This document shows, one piece after another, positions 1-9,082 of a DNA stretch of 64,000 nt. The stretch's first letter is position 1, and every line of letters begins with the position of its first letter. A model generated the notes under the pieces. That model worked only from the letters and a program-made list of their open reading frames with translations, had not been told where the DNA came from and did not search any database. A program made the position numbers and the translations under genes. The stretch is from DSOI01 sp041394885 (GTDB taxonomy: Bacteria; Acidobacteriota; Terriglobia; Bryobacterales; Bryobacteraceae), in the NCBI GenBank assembly GCA_041394885.1, contig JAWKHI010000004.1, forward strand, positions 124,001-188,000, read 5' to 3'.

Positions 1-339
1 GATCATCGCAAGGGCGCGGTGGGCGGACTGCCCTTTCGGGGCGTAGGTGCCCGACACATACGCCGCGAAGAACACGGCGCCGACACCGCCCGCTTTCAGC
101 CGGGGCAGATCGGTGTGCCCTTTCGATCGGCGCGGCCCGATATCGAGCCCGTCGATGGTTTCCGAAGTGACGTCGTTGTGGGTATCGATCAGGATGGCGG
201 CGGCATGGGCCCGACGGACGGCCTCATCGGAAATGCGAGGGACCTGCGCCTGTCCGGACGCGGCGATCGGTACCAGGATCGCAAGTCCGGACAGGACGGC
301 AGAAGACCAGGGCTTAGTCAGGAATGATGAAAACTTCAC
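1..339 (-). CDS. Membrane dipeptidase (peptidase family M19), N-terminal part, cut by window edge
   Basis: The reverse strand stays open from a GTG at 339 to the window edge (113 codons). It begins with an apparent signal peptide (basic KFSSF... then a hydrophobic stretch ending near ASGQA) and continues with DTHNDVTSETIDGLDIG, where the H-x-D of DTHND matches the first zinc-ligand motif of renal dipeptidase-like M19 enzymes, followed by a DLPRLKAGGVGAVFFAAYV segment typical of the family. M19 enzymes hydrolyse dipeptides with a C-terminal residue of either chirality; an exported form would act on periplasmic peptides. It starts inside the LysM gene, overlapping it by 26 nt, so the two are probably co-transcribed. 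The catalytic C-terminal part lies outside the window. The start is uncertain because no strong ribosome site is visible. Confidence 0.75.
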   Translation of the reverse strand, partial: MKFSSFLTKPWSSAVLSGLAILVPIAASGQAQVPRISDEAVRRAHAAAILIDTHNDVTSETIDGLDIGPRRSKGHTDLPRLKAGGVGAVFFAAYVSGTYAPKGQSAHRALAMI

Positions 340-706
340 CGGGGTGAATCTTGTTCTCATCTTTGATGTCGTTGGCTGCGACGATCTTCTTGTACTGTCC
401 GCCATTGCCCTTGCCGTAGTAGTGCTCGGCGATCTTCCAAAGGGTGTCTCCGGAGACGACGGTGTGGGTCTTGGCGGGCGGTTTCAGGCTCGGGTCGATC
501 GAAATGTCGGCCACCAGATCCGGGTAAGCGGCGTCAATCAACTTGATCTGGTTCCAGACGTCGTTTTTGACCTCCTGCGTCGGAGCGTCACCTCGTATGA
601 GCAGCTTTCCGTTTTCGATATGCACGTTCTTGAGCCGAACGCCGCTTTGCTTGCAATAGTTGATGACACCCAAGTACTTGAGCTTCAGGGTTTCCAGTTG
701 ATCCAC
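314..706 (-). CDS. LysM-domain protein (BON/LysM, YgaU-like)
   Basis: A small protein of about 130 residues. The C-terminal 50 residues are a clear LysM domain (THTVVSGDTLWKIAEHYYG ... IHPGEVFIIPD), a fold that binds N-acetylglucosamine-containing glycans such as peptidoglycan. The N-terminal part (LLIRGDAPTQEVKNDVW) resembles the BON-like domain that precedes LysM in YgaU-type proteins. I chose the GTG at 706 because GAAGGAGG lies about ten bases upstream; a TTG at 772 in the same frame would add 22 residues without a ribosome site or signal peptide. With no signal peptide from the GTG, the protein may be cytoplasmic like YgaU. It overlaps the dipeptidase gene downstream. Confidence 0.85.
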   Translation of the reverse strand: MDQLETLKLKYLGVINYCKQSGVRLKNVHIENGKLLIRGDAPTQEVKNDVWNQIKLIDAAYPDLVADISIDPSLKPPAKTHTVVSGDTLWKIAEHYYGKGNGGQYKKIVAANDIKDENKIHPGEVFIIPD

Positions 707-852
707 AGTGTTGATGCCTCCTTCGATGAAATAATCCCGCGTTATTGCCCCCCGGCTCCGCGCCGCGGGCAAACGTCATTGTAGCGCACGAGGCCCGGGA
801 TGCCAGCGCGAAATACGGCTGCCGGATGATTCACCGCTCCCCCGGCGGCATC

Positions 853-861
853 TGTCATAAT
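853..861 (+). promoter_or_regulatory. Extended -10 promoter element (TGTCATAAT)
   Basis: TG-T-CATAAT fits the TGn plus -10 pattern of housekeeping-sigma promoters lacking a good -35. It sits about 46 nt before the TTG start of the sugar transferase. The same arrangement recurs before several other genes in this window. Confidence 0.4.
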
Positions 862-907
862 TTAAACTTGTGCGAACTTTCCACTGTTGCCTTCCAAGGG
901 GTCTTCC

Positions 908-2287
908 TTGAGGAGCAAGCTCGTCCCAACGGCCATTTTGGCGTTGGTGGTTTCGGAATCCATCCTTATTACCACGATGTTTGTGCTGGCCGTCTATATC
1001 GTGGCGGAGATAGACCCGGCGCTTTGGCTGTTCTATGAGAATGGGTTCTGGCGAATCCTCGTCGTCAGTGGCCTGATCGTCGTTGCGCTCTATTTTCAGG
1101 ACCTCTATTCGCGGTTCCGCGTCGCCAACCGGATCCTGCTGATACAACAGATTTGCCTGGCGTTGGGAGTCGGCTTCCTCTCGCAAGCGGTGTTTAGCTA
1201 TACCGCTTCCTCGCTCGTGTTGCCGCGTTGGGTGATGATGGTGGGCAGCCTCCTCTTGCTGGCCATCCTGCCGTTGTGGCGCATGCTCTACGCGGCGGCG
1301 GTGATCCAGGGAGTCGCGGCGGGGCCGGTCTTGCTGGTTGGAGAAAGCCCCATTTGCGTCGAGATTGCCTCCGCCATCGAGAACCGTCCCGAACTCGGCC
1401 TGACGGTGCTTGGGTTTGTGCTGGATGGTCCGGCCGGATCGATACCGGAGAACTTCCGCGTATTGGGACCACTGGAACGATTTCGCGAAATCGTCAACGA
1501 AACCAAGCCGGAGCGGGTGGTGGTGGGCCTGCTCGAACGCCGCCAGCGAATGCCCGTACAAGACCTCCTGGATGTGAACTTCTCCGGCATTCAGGTCGAG
1601 TACGCCGCCACGATGTTCGAAACCATCTTCGGCCGGGTTTCGGCCCAGAATCTACGGCCTTCGCAGTTGATCTTCTCACGGGAACTTGGACCGCGTCCGG
1701 CGACACTTCGTTTGCAGAGGATCTATTCATTCGTCATCGCGCTGATCGGATTAGTGCTGGCGGCGCCGGTCATGGTGCTGGTGGCGATTCTGGTCAGGCT
1801 CACCTCGCCGGGTCCGGCGCTGTATTCCCAGAAGCGCGTCGGGTTTCACGGAGCGCCCTTCAGTATCTATAAGTTTCGATCGATGCGGCAGGACGCGGAA
1901 GCGAAAACGGGCGCGGTCTGGGCCACCAAGGGCGATCCGAGAATCACACCGTTCGGACGCTTCCTGCGCAAGACCAGGCTGGACGAACTCCCGCAGTTGT
2001 TCAACGTTCTTCGCGGCGAGATGTCGGTGGTCGGGCCTCGGCCGGAACGCCCCGAGTTCGTGGAAGAACTCAGCAGCAAGATCCCGTTCTACCGCCAGCG
2101 CCACTTCGTCAAGCCGGGCATCACCGGCTGGGCGCAAATCAATCACAAGTACGGCGATACCATTGAAGACACGATTACCAAGCTCGAGTACGATCTGTAC
2201 TACTTAAAGAACCTGAGCCCGGCCCTCGACCTTTACATTATGTTCCACACGGCCAAGACCATGCTCCTGACGCGCGGCGCGCAGTAG
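908..2287 (+). CDS. Polyprenyl-phosphate hexose-1-phosphate transferase (exopolysaccharide sugar transferase)
   Basis: About 459 residues. The N-terminal half has several hydrophobic membrane segments and a nucleotide-binding-like segment (VLLVGESP). The C-terminal half is a bacterial sugar-transferase domain: a membrane helix (FVIALIGLVLAAPVMVLVAI), then KRVGFHGAPFSIYKFRSM, KTRLDELPQLFNVLRGEMSVVGPRPERPEF and KPGITGWAQIN. Such enzymes move a sugar-1-phosphate from a nucleotide sugar to undecaprenyl phosphate at the inner membrane, the first step of exopolysaccharide assembly. The sequence most resembles the group tied to PEP-CTERM/EpsB-type systems, but no PEP-CTERM gene is visible here. I prefer the TTG at 908 because AAGGGG lies six bases upstream; a TTG at 887 is also in frame. 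No other assembly gene is adjacent. Confidence 0.9.
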   Translation: MRSKLVPTAILALVVSESILITTMFVLAVYIVAEIDPALWLFYENGFWRILVVSGLIVVALYFQDLYSRFRVANRILLIQQICLALGVGFLSQAVFSYTASSLVLPRWVMMVGSLLLLAILPLWRMLYAAAVIQGVAAGPVLLVGESPICVEIASAIENRPELGLTVLGFVLDGPAGSIPENFRVLGPLERFREIVNETKPERVVVGLLERRQRMPVQDLLDVNFSGIQVEYAATMFETIFGRVSAQNLRPSQLIFSRELGPRPATLRLQRIYSFVIALIGLVLAAPVMVLVAILVRLTSPGPALYSQKRVGFHGAPFSIYKFRSMRQDAEAKTGAVWATKGDPRITPFGRFLRKTRLDELPQLFNVLRGEMSVVGPRPERPEFVEELSSKIPFYRQRHFVKPGITGWAQINHKYGDTIEDTITKLEYDLYYLKNLSPALDLYIMFHTAKTMLLTRGAQ

Positions 2288-2367
2288 AGCGAAGTTGCAA
2301 CTCAGTCGCATATAGCGACATTCAACGCCGATAAATCGCCTCTCGATTTTCTCATCCCCGTCTCCAG

Positions 2368-2396
2368 TTGACACTGATTTTCATTGACCGTACACT
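2368..2396 (+). promoter_or_regulatory. Sigma-70 promoter (TTGACA-17-TACACT) of the TonB receptor
   Basis: A perfect -35 box TTGACA at 2368-2373, a 17-base spacer and TACACT at 2391-2396. Only six bases separate the -10 from the ATG at 2403, so the predicted transcription start falls on or next to the start codon. Confidence 0.7.
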
Positions 2397-2402
2397 TCGG
2401 TC

Positions 2403-4743
2403 ATGAGAAACACGTTTGGATGCCGCATTCCTTCCCTCTCACCACCTTCTCTTTGTCTTCTGATTGCAGTTGCTGGGGGGATCTCCGTTTTGGGCGCCCA
2501 GGTCCCTATCGACGTGGACGGCGTGGTCCGGGATCCGGCCGGCATGCCGGTCTCGGGCGCCCAGGTAACGGCAACAGCGGCAAACGTTGACCTGCAACCA
2601 TTGAAAACAGCTTCTGGAGCCGATGGAAGTTACCGGCTGTCAATCCCGCCGGGAAGCTATCGACTGACGGTGGCCGCCGATGGATTCCAGCCCCGAACGC
2701 AACCAATCGAGGCGATCGGCGCGCCGCTCACAATCGACATTGAATTGCAACTGAAAGACAGATTGGAGATGGTCATCGTCACCGAGTCCGCCGGCTACCA
2801 GACATTGGCCGTGGCCGCCACCAAGTCAGCGGTTCCCCTGCTCGACGTTCCGCAGGCGATCTCGGTGGTGACACAGGATCTCATCCGCGACCAGTCCATG
2901 CAGAATATGGCCGACGTCGTCGATACATTCCGGCATCACGATGGAGCAAGGCGAAGGGCATCGCGACGCGCCGGTCATTCGTGGCAATGCCACCACCGCG
3001 GACTTCTACGTGAACGGGATCCGCGACGACGTTCAGTACCTGCGGGACCTCTACAACGTGGAGCGCGTGGAAGCGGTGAAAGGGGCCAACGCACTGACGT
3101 TCGGGCGCGGCGGCGGCGGCGGTGTGATCAATCGCGTGACCAAGGGCGCCGGCTTCTCACCGCTACGGGAGGTGACGCTGCAAGGCGGTACCTTCTCCAA
3201 CCGCCGCGGAACTGCCGACTTCGGCCATGCCTTCGGAGAAACGATCGGCATCCGCATGAATGGCGTCTACGAAAACTCCGATGGATTCCGGCACGGTTTC
3301 AACCTCGAACGCTATGGCATCGCGCCGTCGGTGATCTGGAAACCGGCCGGCAGCACCCAGGTTCGCGTCGGCTACGAGAGGTTCCGCGACGCCCGCACGG
3401 TGGACCGCGGCATTCCTTCTTTCGCCGGTGGTCCCGCGCCGGCCCACCGCTCCACCTTCTTCGGCGATCCCGATGCCAGCCACGCCCTCGCATCCATCCA
3501 CCTGGGCAATGCCGTGGTGGAGCATCAGGCCGGAGCGTGGAATCTGCGTAACGCGACCATGGTGGGAGACTACGACAAGTTCTACCAGAACATCTTTCCC
3601 GGCGCCGTCAGCGCAGACTTGTCGTCGGTGTCGCTGGCGGGCTACAACAATGCGACGGTCCGAAGAAACGTCTTCAACCAAACCGACGCCACGGCCATCG
3701 TACATACCGGCCGCTTCCGGCACACAATCCTCACCGGGATGGAGTTCGGAAGGCAGCGGTCAGTCAATTTTCGCAACACGGCCTACTTCGGCTCTTCCAC
3801 CAGCCTCGCCGCCCCGTTCGCCGATCCCACCGTACGCGCAGGGGCGCACTTCCGGCAAAGCGCATCCGACGCCGACAACGTTCCGGAAGCACACGTCGCG
3901 GCGGCCTTCGCCCAGGATCAGATCGAGTTGAGCCGTCATGTGCAATTGGTGGCGGGCCTGCGGTTTGACCGGTTTCGAATGGATTTCCACAATAACCGCG
4001 GCGGGGCCGACCTCACACGCACCGATGGTATGGTGTCGCCCCGGCTTGGCTTGGTGGTGAAACCCGCCGGCCAGCTCTCCCTTTACTCCAGCTACAGCGT
4101 GTCCTACCTGCCCAGTTCCGGCGATCAATTCTCATCGCTGAGCGCCACCACCCAGACTCTGGAACCCCAGAAATTCACCAACTATGAGGCGGGCGCCAAG
4201 ATGGATGTCCGCCGGCTTTCCCTAACGGCCGCGGTATACCGGCTGGAACGCACCAACACCACGGCGCCCGATCCCAACAACCCGGCGCGGATCGTGCAGA
4301 CCGGAAGCCAGCGCACGAATGGTTTCGAGGCCGGTGTGAACGGCAGCCTCACGCGCCGGTGGCAGATCGCCGGTGGCTACTCGACGCAGGACGCCTACAT
4401 CCGGTCCGCCACCACCGCGGCGCCGGCCGGAGCCCGGGTGGCCCTGGTTCCACGGCATAGTTTTTCGGTGTGGAACAACTATCGCGTCCTGCCCCGTTGG
4501 AGCATGGGCCTCGGTGTGATCAGGCAGGCATCCTCGTTCACCGGCATCGACAACACAGTACGGCTGCCGGCATTCACCCGTGCCGATGCCGCTACGTTCG
4601 TCGACCTCACCGAGACCGTCCGCCTCCAGTTCAATCTCGAGAACGCCTTCGATGTCACCTACTACCCCACCGCCCATGGCAACAATAATATCCTTCCCGG
4701 TTCAGCGCGGACACTGCGGGCCGCCCTAGTCGCGCGGTTCTGA
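2403..4743 (+). pseudogene. TonB-dependent siderophore-type receptor, frame broken in the plug domain
   Basis: An outer-membrane receptor of about 780 residues read in two frames. Part one (from 2403) has a signal peptide, a carboxypeptidase-regulatory-like domain (VDGVVRDPAGMPVSGAQVTA ... GSYRLTVAADGF) and the start of the plug (DVPQAISVVTQDLIRDQSMQNMADVV). Part two, effectively from 2941, resumes the plug (APVIRGNATTADFYVNGIRDD, VKGANALTFGRGGGGGVINRVTK) and runs through the beta-barrel to a terminal RF, as in Fiu/FhuE-type catecholate or ferrichrome receptors. Between them, restoring one base near 2921 and one near 2932 recreates the expected R-Y-I-P-G-I-T plug stretch. As written the frame is broken; two lost bases in short C and G runs fit sequence error better than decay. 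Its promoter lies immediately upstream and no TonB or ExbBD genes are near. Confidence 0.8.
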
Positions 4744-4804
4744 GAAATGGCGCAGCCACCCTCGTTAACGCTTGTGAAAAGGAGATAAGTCACTCCGATT
4801 GCTA

Positions 4805-4833
4805 TTGACCGTCGCCAGGACTTTACATATGAT
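4805..4833 (+). promoter_or_regulatory. Sigma-70 promoter (TTGACC-17-TATGAT) of the molybdenum hydroxylase operon
   Basis: TTGACC at 4805-4810, a 17-base spacer and TATGAT at 4828-4833, followed by a leader of about 54 nt ending in GCAAGGAGTGGGCC before the ATG at 4894. Confidence 0.65.
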
Positions 4834-4893
4834 AGGTCCACTTTGCTGAGGGGTTCGTAACGGCCCAACTTATATTTTTGCAAGGAGTGGGCC

Positions 4894-5364
4894 ATGCCTG
4901 CCGTCACTTTAAGGGTCAACGGCGAGTCGCACACCGTGAACGTGGACGACCTCGAGATGCCGTTGCTATATGTCCTCCATGAGGACTTGAAATTGAATGG
5001 GCCGAAGTTCGGCTGCGGACTCGGGCAATGCGGTGCTTGCACCGTGTTGCTCGACGGCGAGCCGATCCGTTCCTGTATCACGCCGGCATCGGATGCTTCC
5101 GGCAAGAACGTTCTCACCATCGACGGTCTGGCGACGGCCGCGGGGCCGCACCCGATTCAGACTGCTTTCGTGGGTGAGCAGGCCGTGCAATGCGGCTACT
5201 GCCTCAGCGGCGTGATCCTCTACGGGATGACCACTGTCGATAAGAATCCGAACGCAACCGAAGCGGAAATCCTGAAGGGCATGGATGGAATTCTTTGCCG
5301 GTGTTGCACGCATTCGCGCATGGTGGCGGCGATCAAGCGTTATCAGCAGGAGAAACGGGCATGA
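4894..5364 (+). CDS. iorA: (2Fe-2S) small subunit of an isoquinoline 1-oxidoreductase/aldehyde oxidase-type molybdenum hydroxylase
   Basis: A 156-residue protein with two iron-sulfur domains. Residues 41-61 carry the plant-ferredoxin-type cysteines (CGLGQCGACT plus C61). The second, helical domain carries QCGYCLSG near residue 100 and LCRCCTH near 135. This layout matches the small subunit of xanthine-dehydrogenase-family enzymes, which passes electrons away from the molybdenum centre. The start has a good ribosome site (AAGGAG). The stop overlaps the start of the large subunit (ATGA at 5361-5364), so the pair is translationally coupled. The real substrate cannot be told from sequence. No FAD subunit or cytochrome partner is adjacent. 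Confidence 0.92.
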   Translation: MPAVTLRVNGESHTVNVDDLEMPLLYVLHEDLKLNGPKFGCGLGQCGACTVLLDGEPIRSCITPASDASGKNVLTIDGLATAAGPHPIQTAFVGEQAVQCGYCLSGVILYGMTTVDKNPNATEAEILKGMDGILCRCCTHSRMVAAIKRYQQEKRA

Positions 5365-7721
5365 GAAACGGCAATTCCACTCCAATGACGGCTGACGCCA
5401 AGGCGGCGCTGAAGAATGTGGGACTGTCGCGGCGCGGATTCCTGCGGACCGCGGGAGCGCTGGTGGTCGGGTTTTCGGTGGCGGGATCGAAGTCCCCCCT
5501 TGCCGCCCAAACCGCGCCGGGGACCGTGGCCGCCAATCAAGTGGATTCTTGGGTGGCCATCACTGCCGACGGCACCGTGTTCGGCTACTCGGGTAAGTGC
5601 GAGTTCGGGCAGGGCTTTTCCGTTGTGCAGCGGCAGTTGATCGCCGAAGAACTCGGCGTCCCGCTCGAAAAAGTTTGGCTGACGTTCTGCCAGACAGGCC
5701 TCACTCCGGACCAGGGAGTGACTTCGGGAAGCCAATCCCACATCGCCGAATTTGGTCCGGCCGGTCTGCGGCAGGCTCTGGCGACGGCGCGGGAAGCGTT
5801 GTTCCAAATGGCGGCGCGGCGGCTGAACGCGCCCGTCGAGCAACTAACGGTGGAAGATGGCGTGGTGATGGTGCGGGCAGAACGCGCGCGCCGGGTCAGC
5901 TACGGCGAGCTTGTCAACGGCGGCCGCTACAACATGACCCTGAACGCCGCCGCCAAGCCGAAGAGTCCCCGCGAGTATACCGTGCTCGGCAAATCGAGTC
6001 CGCGCGACGACATCCCCGCCAAGGTCTTGGGCAGTTACGAATATGTCCAGAACATCCGTCTGCCCGGCATGCTGCACGGAAAGGTGGTGCGGCCTCCGGC
6101 CATCGGCGCGCAAGTGGTGAGTGTGGATGAGAGTTCCGTGGCCGGACTTCCCGGAAACGTGAAGGTGGTGGTGAAGAAGAATTTCGTGGGGGTAGTGGCC
6201 GATCGTGACTGGTTCGCGCAGCAAGCGGCGCGGCTGCTGGTTGTCACTTGGTCCACACCGCCGGAACTGCCGGCGTTTGACGACTTCTATCAATACCTGC
6301 GCACGGTACCCTCGCGCGACACCTTGACGGTGCTCAACGACGATGTGGACCAAAAGATGGGCGCCGCGGCGCGCACCTTCAGCGCCACATACAATCATCC
6401 CTACCAGTTGCACGGCTCCCTGGCCGCGTCCTGCGCCGTCGCCGACGTGACAGGCGGTACGGGCGCGGCGGCCAAGGCAACCATCTACTCCGCGACGCAA
6501 GGTGTGTACCCCCAGCGCGACAGTGTTGCCAACGTGCTCGGAATCCCGCGCGAGAACATACAGGTGATCTTCGCCGAAGGCTCAGGCTGCTATGGATGCA
6601 ACGGCAATGACACGGTCTCCTTCGATGCCGCCATCCTTTCCCAAGCGGTGGGAAAACCGGTGCGGGTTCAGTTCTCGCGCCGCGACGAAATGATCGCGGG
6701 TGAAAACTACGGCCCGGCCTACACAATCGATCTGAAGGCCGGCGTGGACGGCCAAGGACAGATCATCGCCTGGACTTATGAGGGCTGGACCGCGGCGAAG
6801 GGCGGCCGGCCCAACGCCAACAACCCGGGTAACATCTTCACCGGCGAACTGGCGGGCTTCCCCGTCCCGGCCATCGTGCCCAACAGCAATCCAGCACGTC
6901 CCACCGGATTCGCCAACAACGGCAACATCGCGTCCTCCTATAGCGCGGGATGCAATCCGAGCGGGTGCGGCGGAACGGGCACCATTCAATCCGAGCGCGT
7001 GCTCACCCATACCATTCCCTCGCCATTCTTCACCGGTCCGCTTCGGTCGCCGGCTCGCCTGCAAAACACCTTCTCGCATGAGAGCTTCATCGACGAAGTA
7101 GCGGCAGGTCTCGGCCAGGACCCTGTGCAGTACCGGCTGCGGCATCTGCGCGATCCTCGGATGATCGACGTTTTGAACGCGGCAGCGCGGGCGGCTAACT
7201 GGGATACGCGTCCCTCTCCGAAACCGGGCAACCCGCGCACCGGCGTCGTCACCGGCCGCGGCATCGGACTCGTGTTGTACGAGGGCGACAATGGCTACTG
7301 CGCTCTTGTTGTGGAGGTCGAAGTAAACCAGACCACCGGCGAGGTGCGCGTGAAGCGCATGGTGGCCAGTCAGGACTCGGGACCAATCTCCAACCCGAAC
7401 GGAATGCGCAACCAGATGGAAGGCGGCGCCATCCAGGGCATGAGCCGCGCCCTGTTTGAAGAGGTGCGCTGGAACAGCCGCAACGTCACGTCCACGGACT
7501 GGACCCGTTACCAGGTCTACACATACGGCCAATTTCACCCGGTGGTGGAGACGGTGTTGATTGACCGTCCCGACGAAGAGCACATGGGGTCGGGCGAGTG
7601 CACCATTACGGTAGTGGCCGGCGCGATCGGCAACGCCATCTTCGACGCAACCGGCGCGCGGATCCGGCAGGTTCCGTTCACCCCGGCACGCGTACTGGCT
7701 GCCCTGCGAGCGCGGCCGTAG
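5361..7721 (+). CDS. iorB: Molybdopterin-binding large subunit (IorB-like), Tat-exported
   Basis: About 786 residues from the ATG at 5361, which overlaps the stop of the small subunit. The N-terminus holds a twin-arginine signal (SRRGFLRT at about residues 23-30, then a hydrophobic stretch to about 50), so the folded, cofactor-loaded complex is probably moved to the periplasm, with the small subunit carried along. Family features include EFGQG near residue 70, the segment GSGCYGCNGNDTVSFDA, SRRDEM, and the C-terminal MGSGECTITVVAGAIGNA containing the glutamate that acts as catalytic base in this family. Isoquinoline 1-oxidoreductase and exported aldehyde dehydrogenases are the closest characterised groups. 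The substrate is unknown. Confidence 0.9.
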   Translation: MRNGNSTPMTADAKAALKNVGLSRRGFLRTAGALVVGFSVAGSKSPLAAQTAPGTVAANQVDSWVAITADGTVFGYSGKCEFGQGFSVVQRQLIAEELGVPLEKVWLTFCQTGLTPDQGVTSGSQSHIAEFGPAGLRQALATAREALFQMAARRLNAPVEQLTVEDGVVMVRAERARRVSYGELVNGGRYNMTLNAAAKPKSPREYTVLGKSSPRDDIPAKVLGSYEYVQNIRLPGMLHGKVVRPPAIGAQVVSVDESSVAGLPGNVKVVVKKNFVGVVADRDWFAQQAARLLVVTWSTPPELPAFDDFYQYLRTVPSRDTLTVLNDDVDQKMGAAARTFSATYNHPYQLHGSLAASCAVADVTGGTGAAAKATIYSATQGVYPQRDSVANVLGIPRENIQVIFAEGSGCYGCNGNDTVSFDAAILSQAVGKPVRVQFSRRDEMIAGENYGPAYTIDLKAGVDGQGQIIAWTYEGWTAAKGGRPNANNPGNIFTGELAGFPVPAIVPNSNPARPTGFANNGNIASSYSAGCNPSGCGGTGTIQSERVLTHTIPSPFFTGPLRSPARLQNTFSHESFIDEVAAGLGQDPVQYRLRHLRDPRMIDVLNAAARAANWDTRPSPKPGNPRTGVVTGRGIGLVLYEGDNGYCALVVEVEVNQTTGEVRVKRMVASQDSGPISNPNGMRNQMEGGAIQGMSRALFEEVRWNSRNVTSTDWTRYQVYTYGQFHPVVETVLIDRPDEEHMGSGECTITVVAGAIGNAIFDATGARIRQVPFTPARVLAALRARP

Positions 7722-7727
7722 ACAGGG

Positions 7728-9035
7728 CTACTTGCCGAGCGGGAGGGGACGGCCCCCTCCCCGGCTCTGGTCCCAATACGGTTCGCCTTGCGCTTCGTAG
7801 TTGCCGAGACGATCCCAACGCTCTCGCGTCAGGCCGTTGAGATCGTACATCACTCGCCCCGATGCCACGGTCAATTCGCACAGAAGCCGTTGAACGCCAT
7901 CCATGCGCGCGCCGTAGGAATCCACGAACCCATACTTGCCTTTCTCCACGCGAAGAACGGCGATGTCGGCAATGGCGCCTACCGAAAGATGCCCGATCTG
8001 CTCACGATGGATGATACGGGCCGGATTCCACGTGGACCGCGCCACCACATCGGCGATCGTCATTCCCATGTTCAGGAACTTCGACATCACGTTCAACTGA
8101 TCTTTCATGCCGGAGTTGATACTGCCGGAATGAACGTCGGTGGAGATGGAATCGGGCGGGAAGCCCTGTTTCACCGCGGGAACGGCCTGGCGGAACTCGA
8201 ACGCGGCCCCGCCATGGCCGACGTCGAAGATCACGCCGCGCTTGCGCGCATCCAGTAAATAGGGCATCAGCTTACCGTTGCCGTCGATCATCGGGACCGG
8301 CGCGTAGAAACAGTGCGTATAGATGTCGCCCGGGCGCAGCTTCTCGAGTACCAATTGCTGGAAAGGACGTTCGGGCCGAAAGCGGCCGAAGTCGATCATC
8401 ACCGGAATGTTCGCCGCCTTACCCGCCTCCACGCCGCGTTCCACCGGCGTCCAGTCCGGCCCGTTGTAGTGGGCTACCTTGAATCCCACGATCGTGTCGC
8501 GATTGGCCATGGCCAACTCCGCCGCGGCTTTGGCATCCATGTCGGCGACATCCTGCTCATGGCTGTCGCCCTGCATGCCCATGCCGCCGATGTTCAGCAG
8601 CACCAGCACCCGGGTGCGGGCGCGATCGATCACGGTCTGCTTGAACTCGGCGAAATTGCGGCGCCCGGAAGAACCGGCGTCCACCACGGTGGTAACGCCT
8701 GCCTTGAGCGCGAAGTCATCCGGGAAGATGCTCGAGTGCCCGCCGGCCAGCTTGTTGCCATGCGTGCCGGCAAATACGTGGGCGTGAAGATCGATCAGAC
8801 CAGGCGTCACATAGAGGCCTGTTACGTTCACCACCTTGCGCGCCTCCGCGGCGGGGATGTTCGGGGCCACCGCGGCGATGTGCCGGTCCCGGATCGCGAT
8901 GTCGCGCGGGGCGTCGATCTTGTTCTTGGCGTCGATGAGATGGCCCCCCTTGAGCAGCAGATCATATTTCGGCTGGGCGGCCAGCACGCCGGCCCACAAG
9001 AGGCCGCCGCAGACAGTCAGTTTCGCGAGTCGCAT
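7728..9035 (-). CDS. Exported amidohydrolase/deacetylase (EF_0837/AHA_3915-like)
   Basis: About 435 residues starting at the ATG at 9035, which gives a Sec signal peptide (MRLAKLTVCGGLLWAGVLAAQ). The amidohydrolase metal site is present: TPGLIDLHAHVF with H84 and H86, then further candidate ligands in FKVAHYNG, THCFY, and STDVHSGS where the aspartate is the likely catalytic base. The sequence resembles the dihydroorotase-like group whose members are encoded next to SelA-like PLP proteins in sugar-acid or amino-sugar loci. Exactly such a gene (9083-10267) diverges from it 47 bp away, which supports a shared pathway. The substrate is not known. The export signal implies periplasmic action. Confidence 0.85.
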   Translation of the reverse strand: MRLAKLTVCGGLLWAGVLAAQPKYDLLLKGGHLIDAKNKIDAPRDIAIRDRHIAAVAPNIPAAEARKVVNVTGLYVTPGLIDLHAHVFAGTHGNKLAGGHSSIFPDDFALKAGVTTVVDAGSSGRRNFAEFKQTVIDRARTRVLVLLNIGGMGMQGDSHEQDVADMDAKAAAELAMANRDTIVGFKVAHYNGPDWTPVERGVEAGKAANIPVMIDFGRFRPERPFQQLVLEKLRPGDIYTHCFYAPVPMIDGNGKLMPYLLDARKRGVIFDVGHGGAAFEFRQAVPAVKQGFPPDSISTDVHSGSINSGMKDQLNVMSKFLNMGMTIADVVARSTWNPARIIHREQIGHLSVGAIADIAVLRVEKGKYGFVDSYGARMDGVQRLLCELTVASGRVMYDLNGLTRERWDRLGNYEAQGEPYWDQSRGGGRPLPLGK

Positions 9036-9069
9036 TGAAGTGACGATATCAAACTGCCGCGCGATCCGG

Positions 9070-9075
9070 TATATT
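9070..9075 (+). promoter_or_regulatory. -10 hexamer TATATT, seven bases before the start codon
   Basis: TATATT ends seven bases before the ATG at 9083; no -35 match or ribosome site was found. This spacing predicts a leaderless transcript for the SelA-like gene. Confidence 0.4.
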
Positions 9076-9082
9076 GTGAGGC

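Noticed and set aside
47..784. Plus-strand open frame of 245 codons over the dipeptidase and LysM genes
   Set aside because: Composition is arbitrary and it lies antisense to two recognised families.
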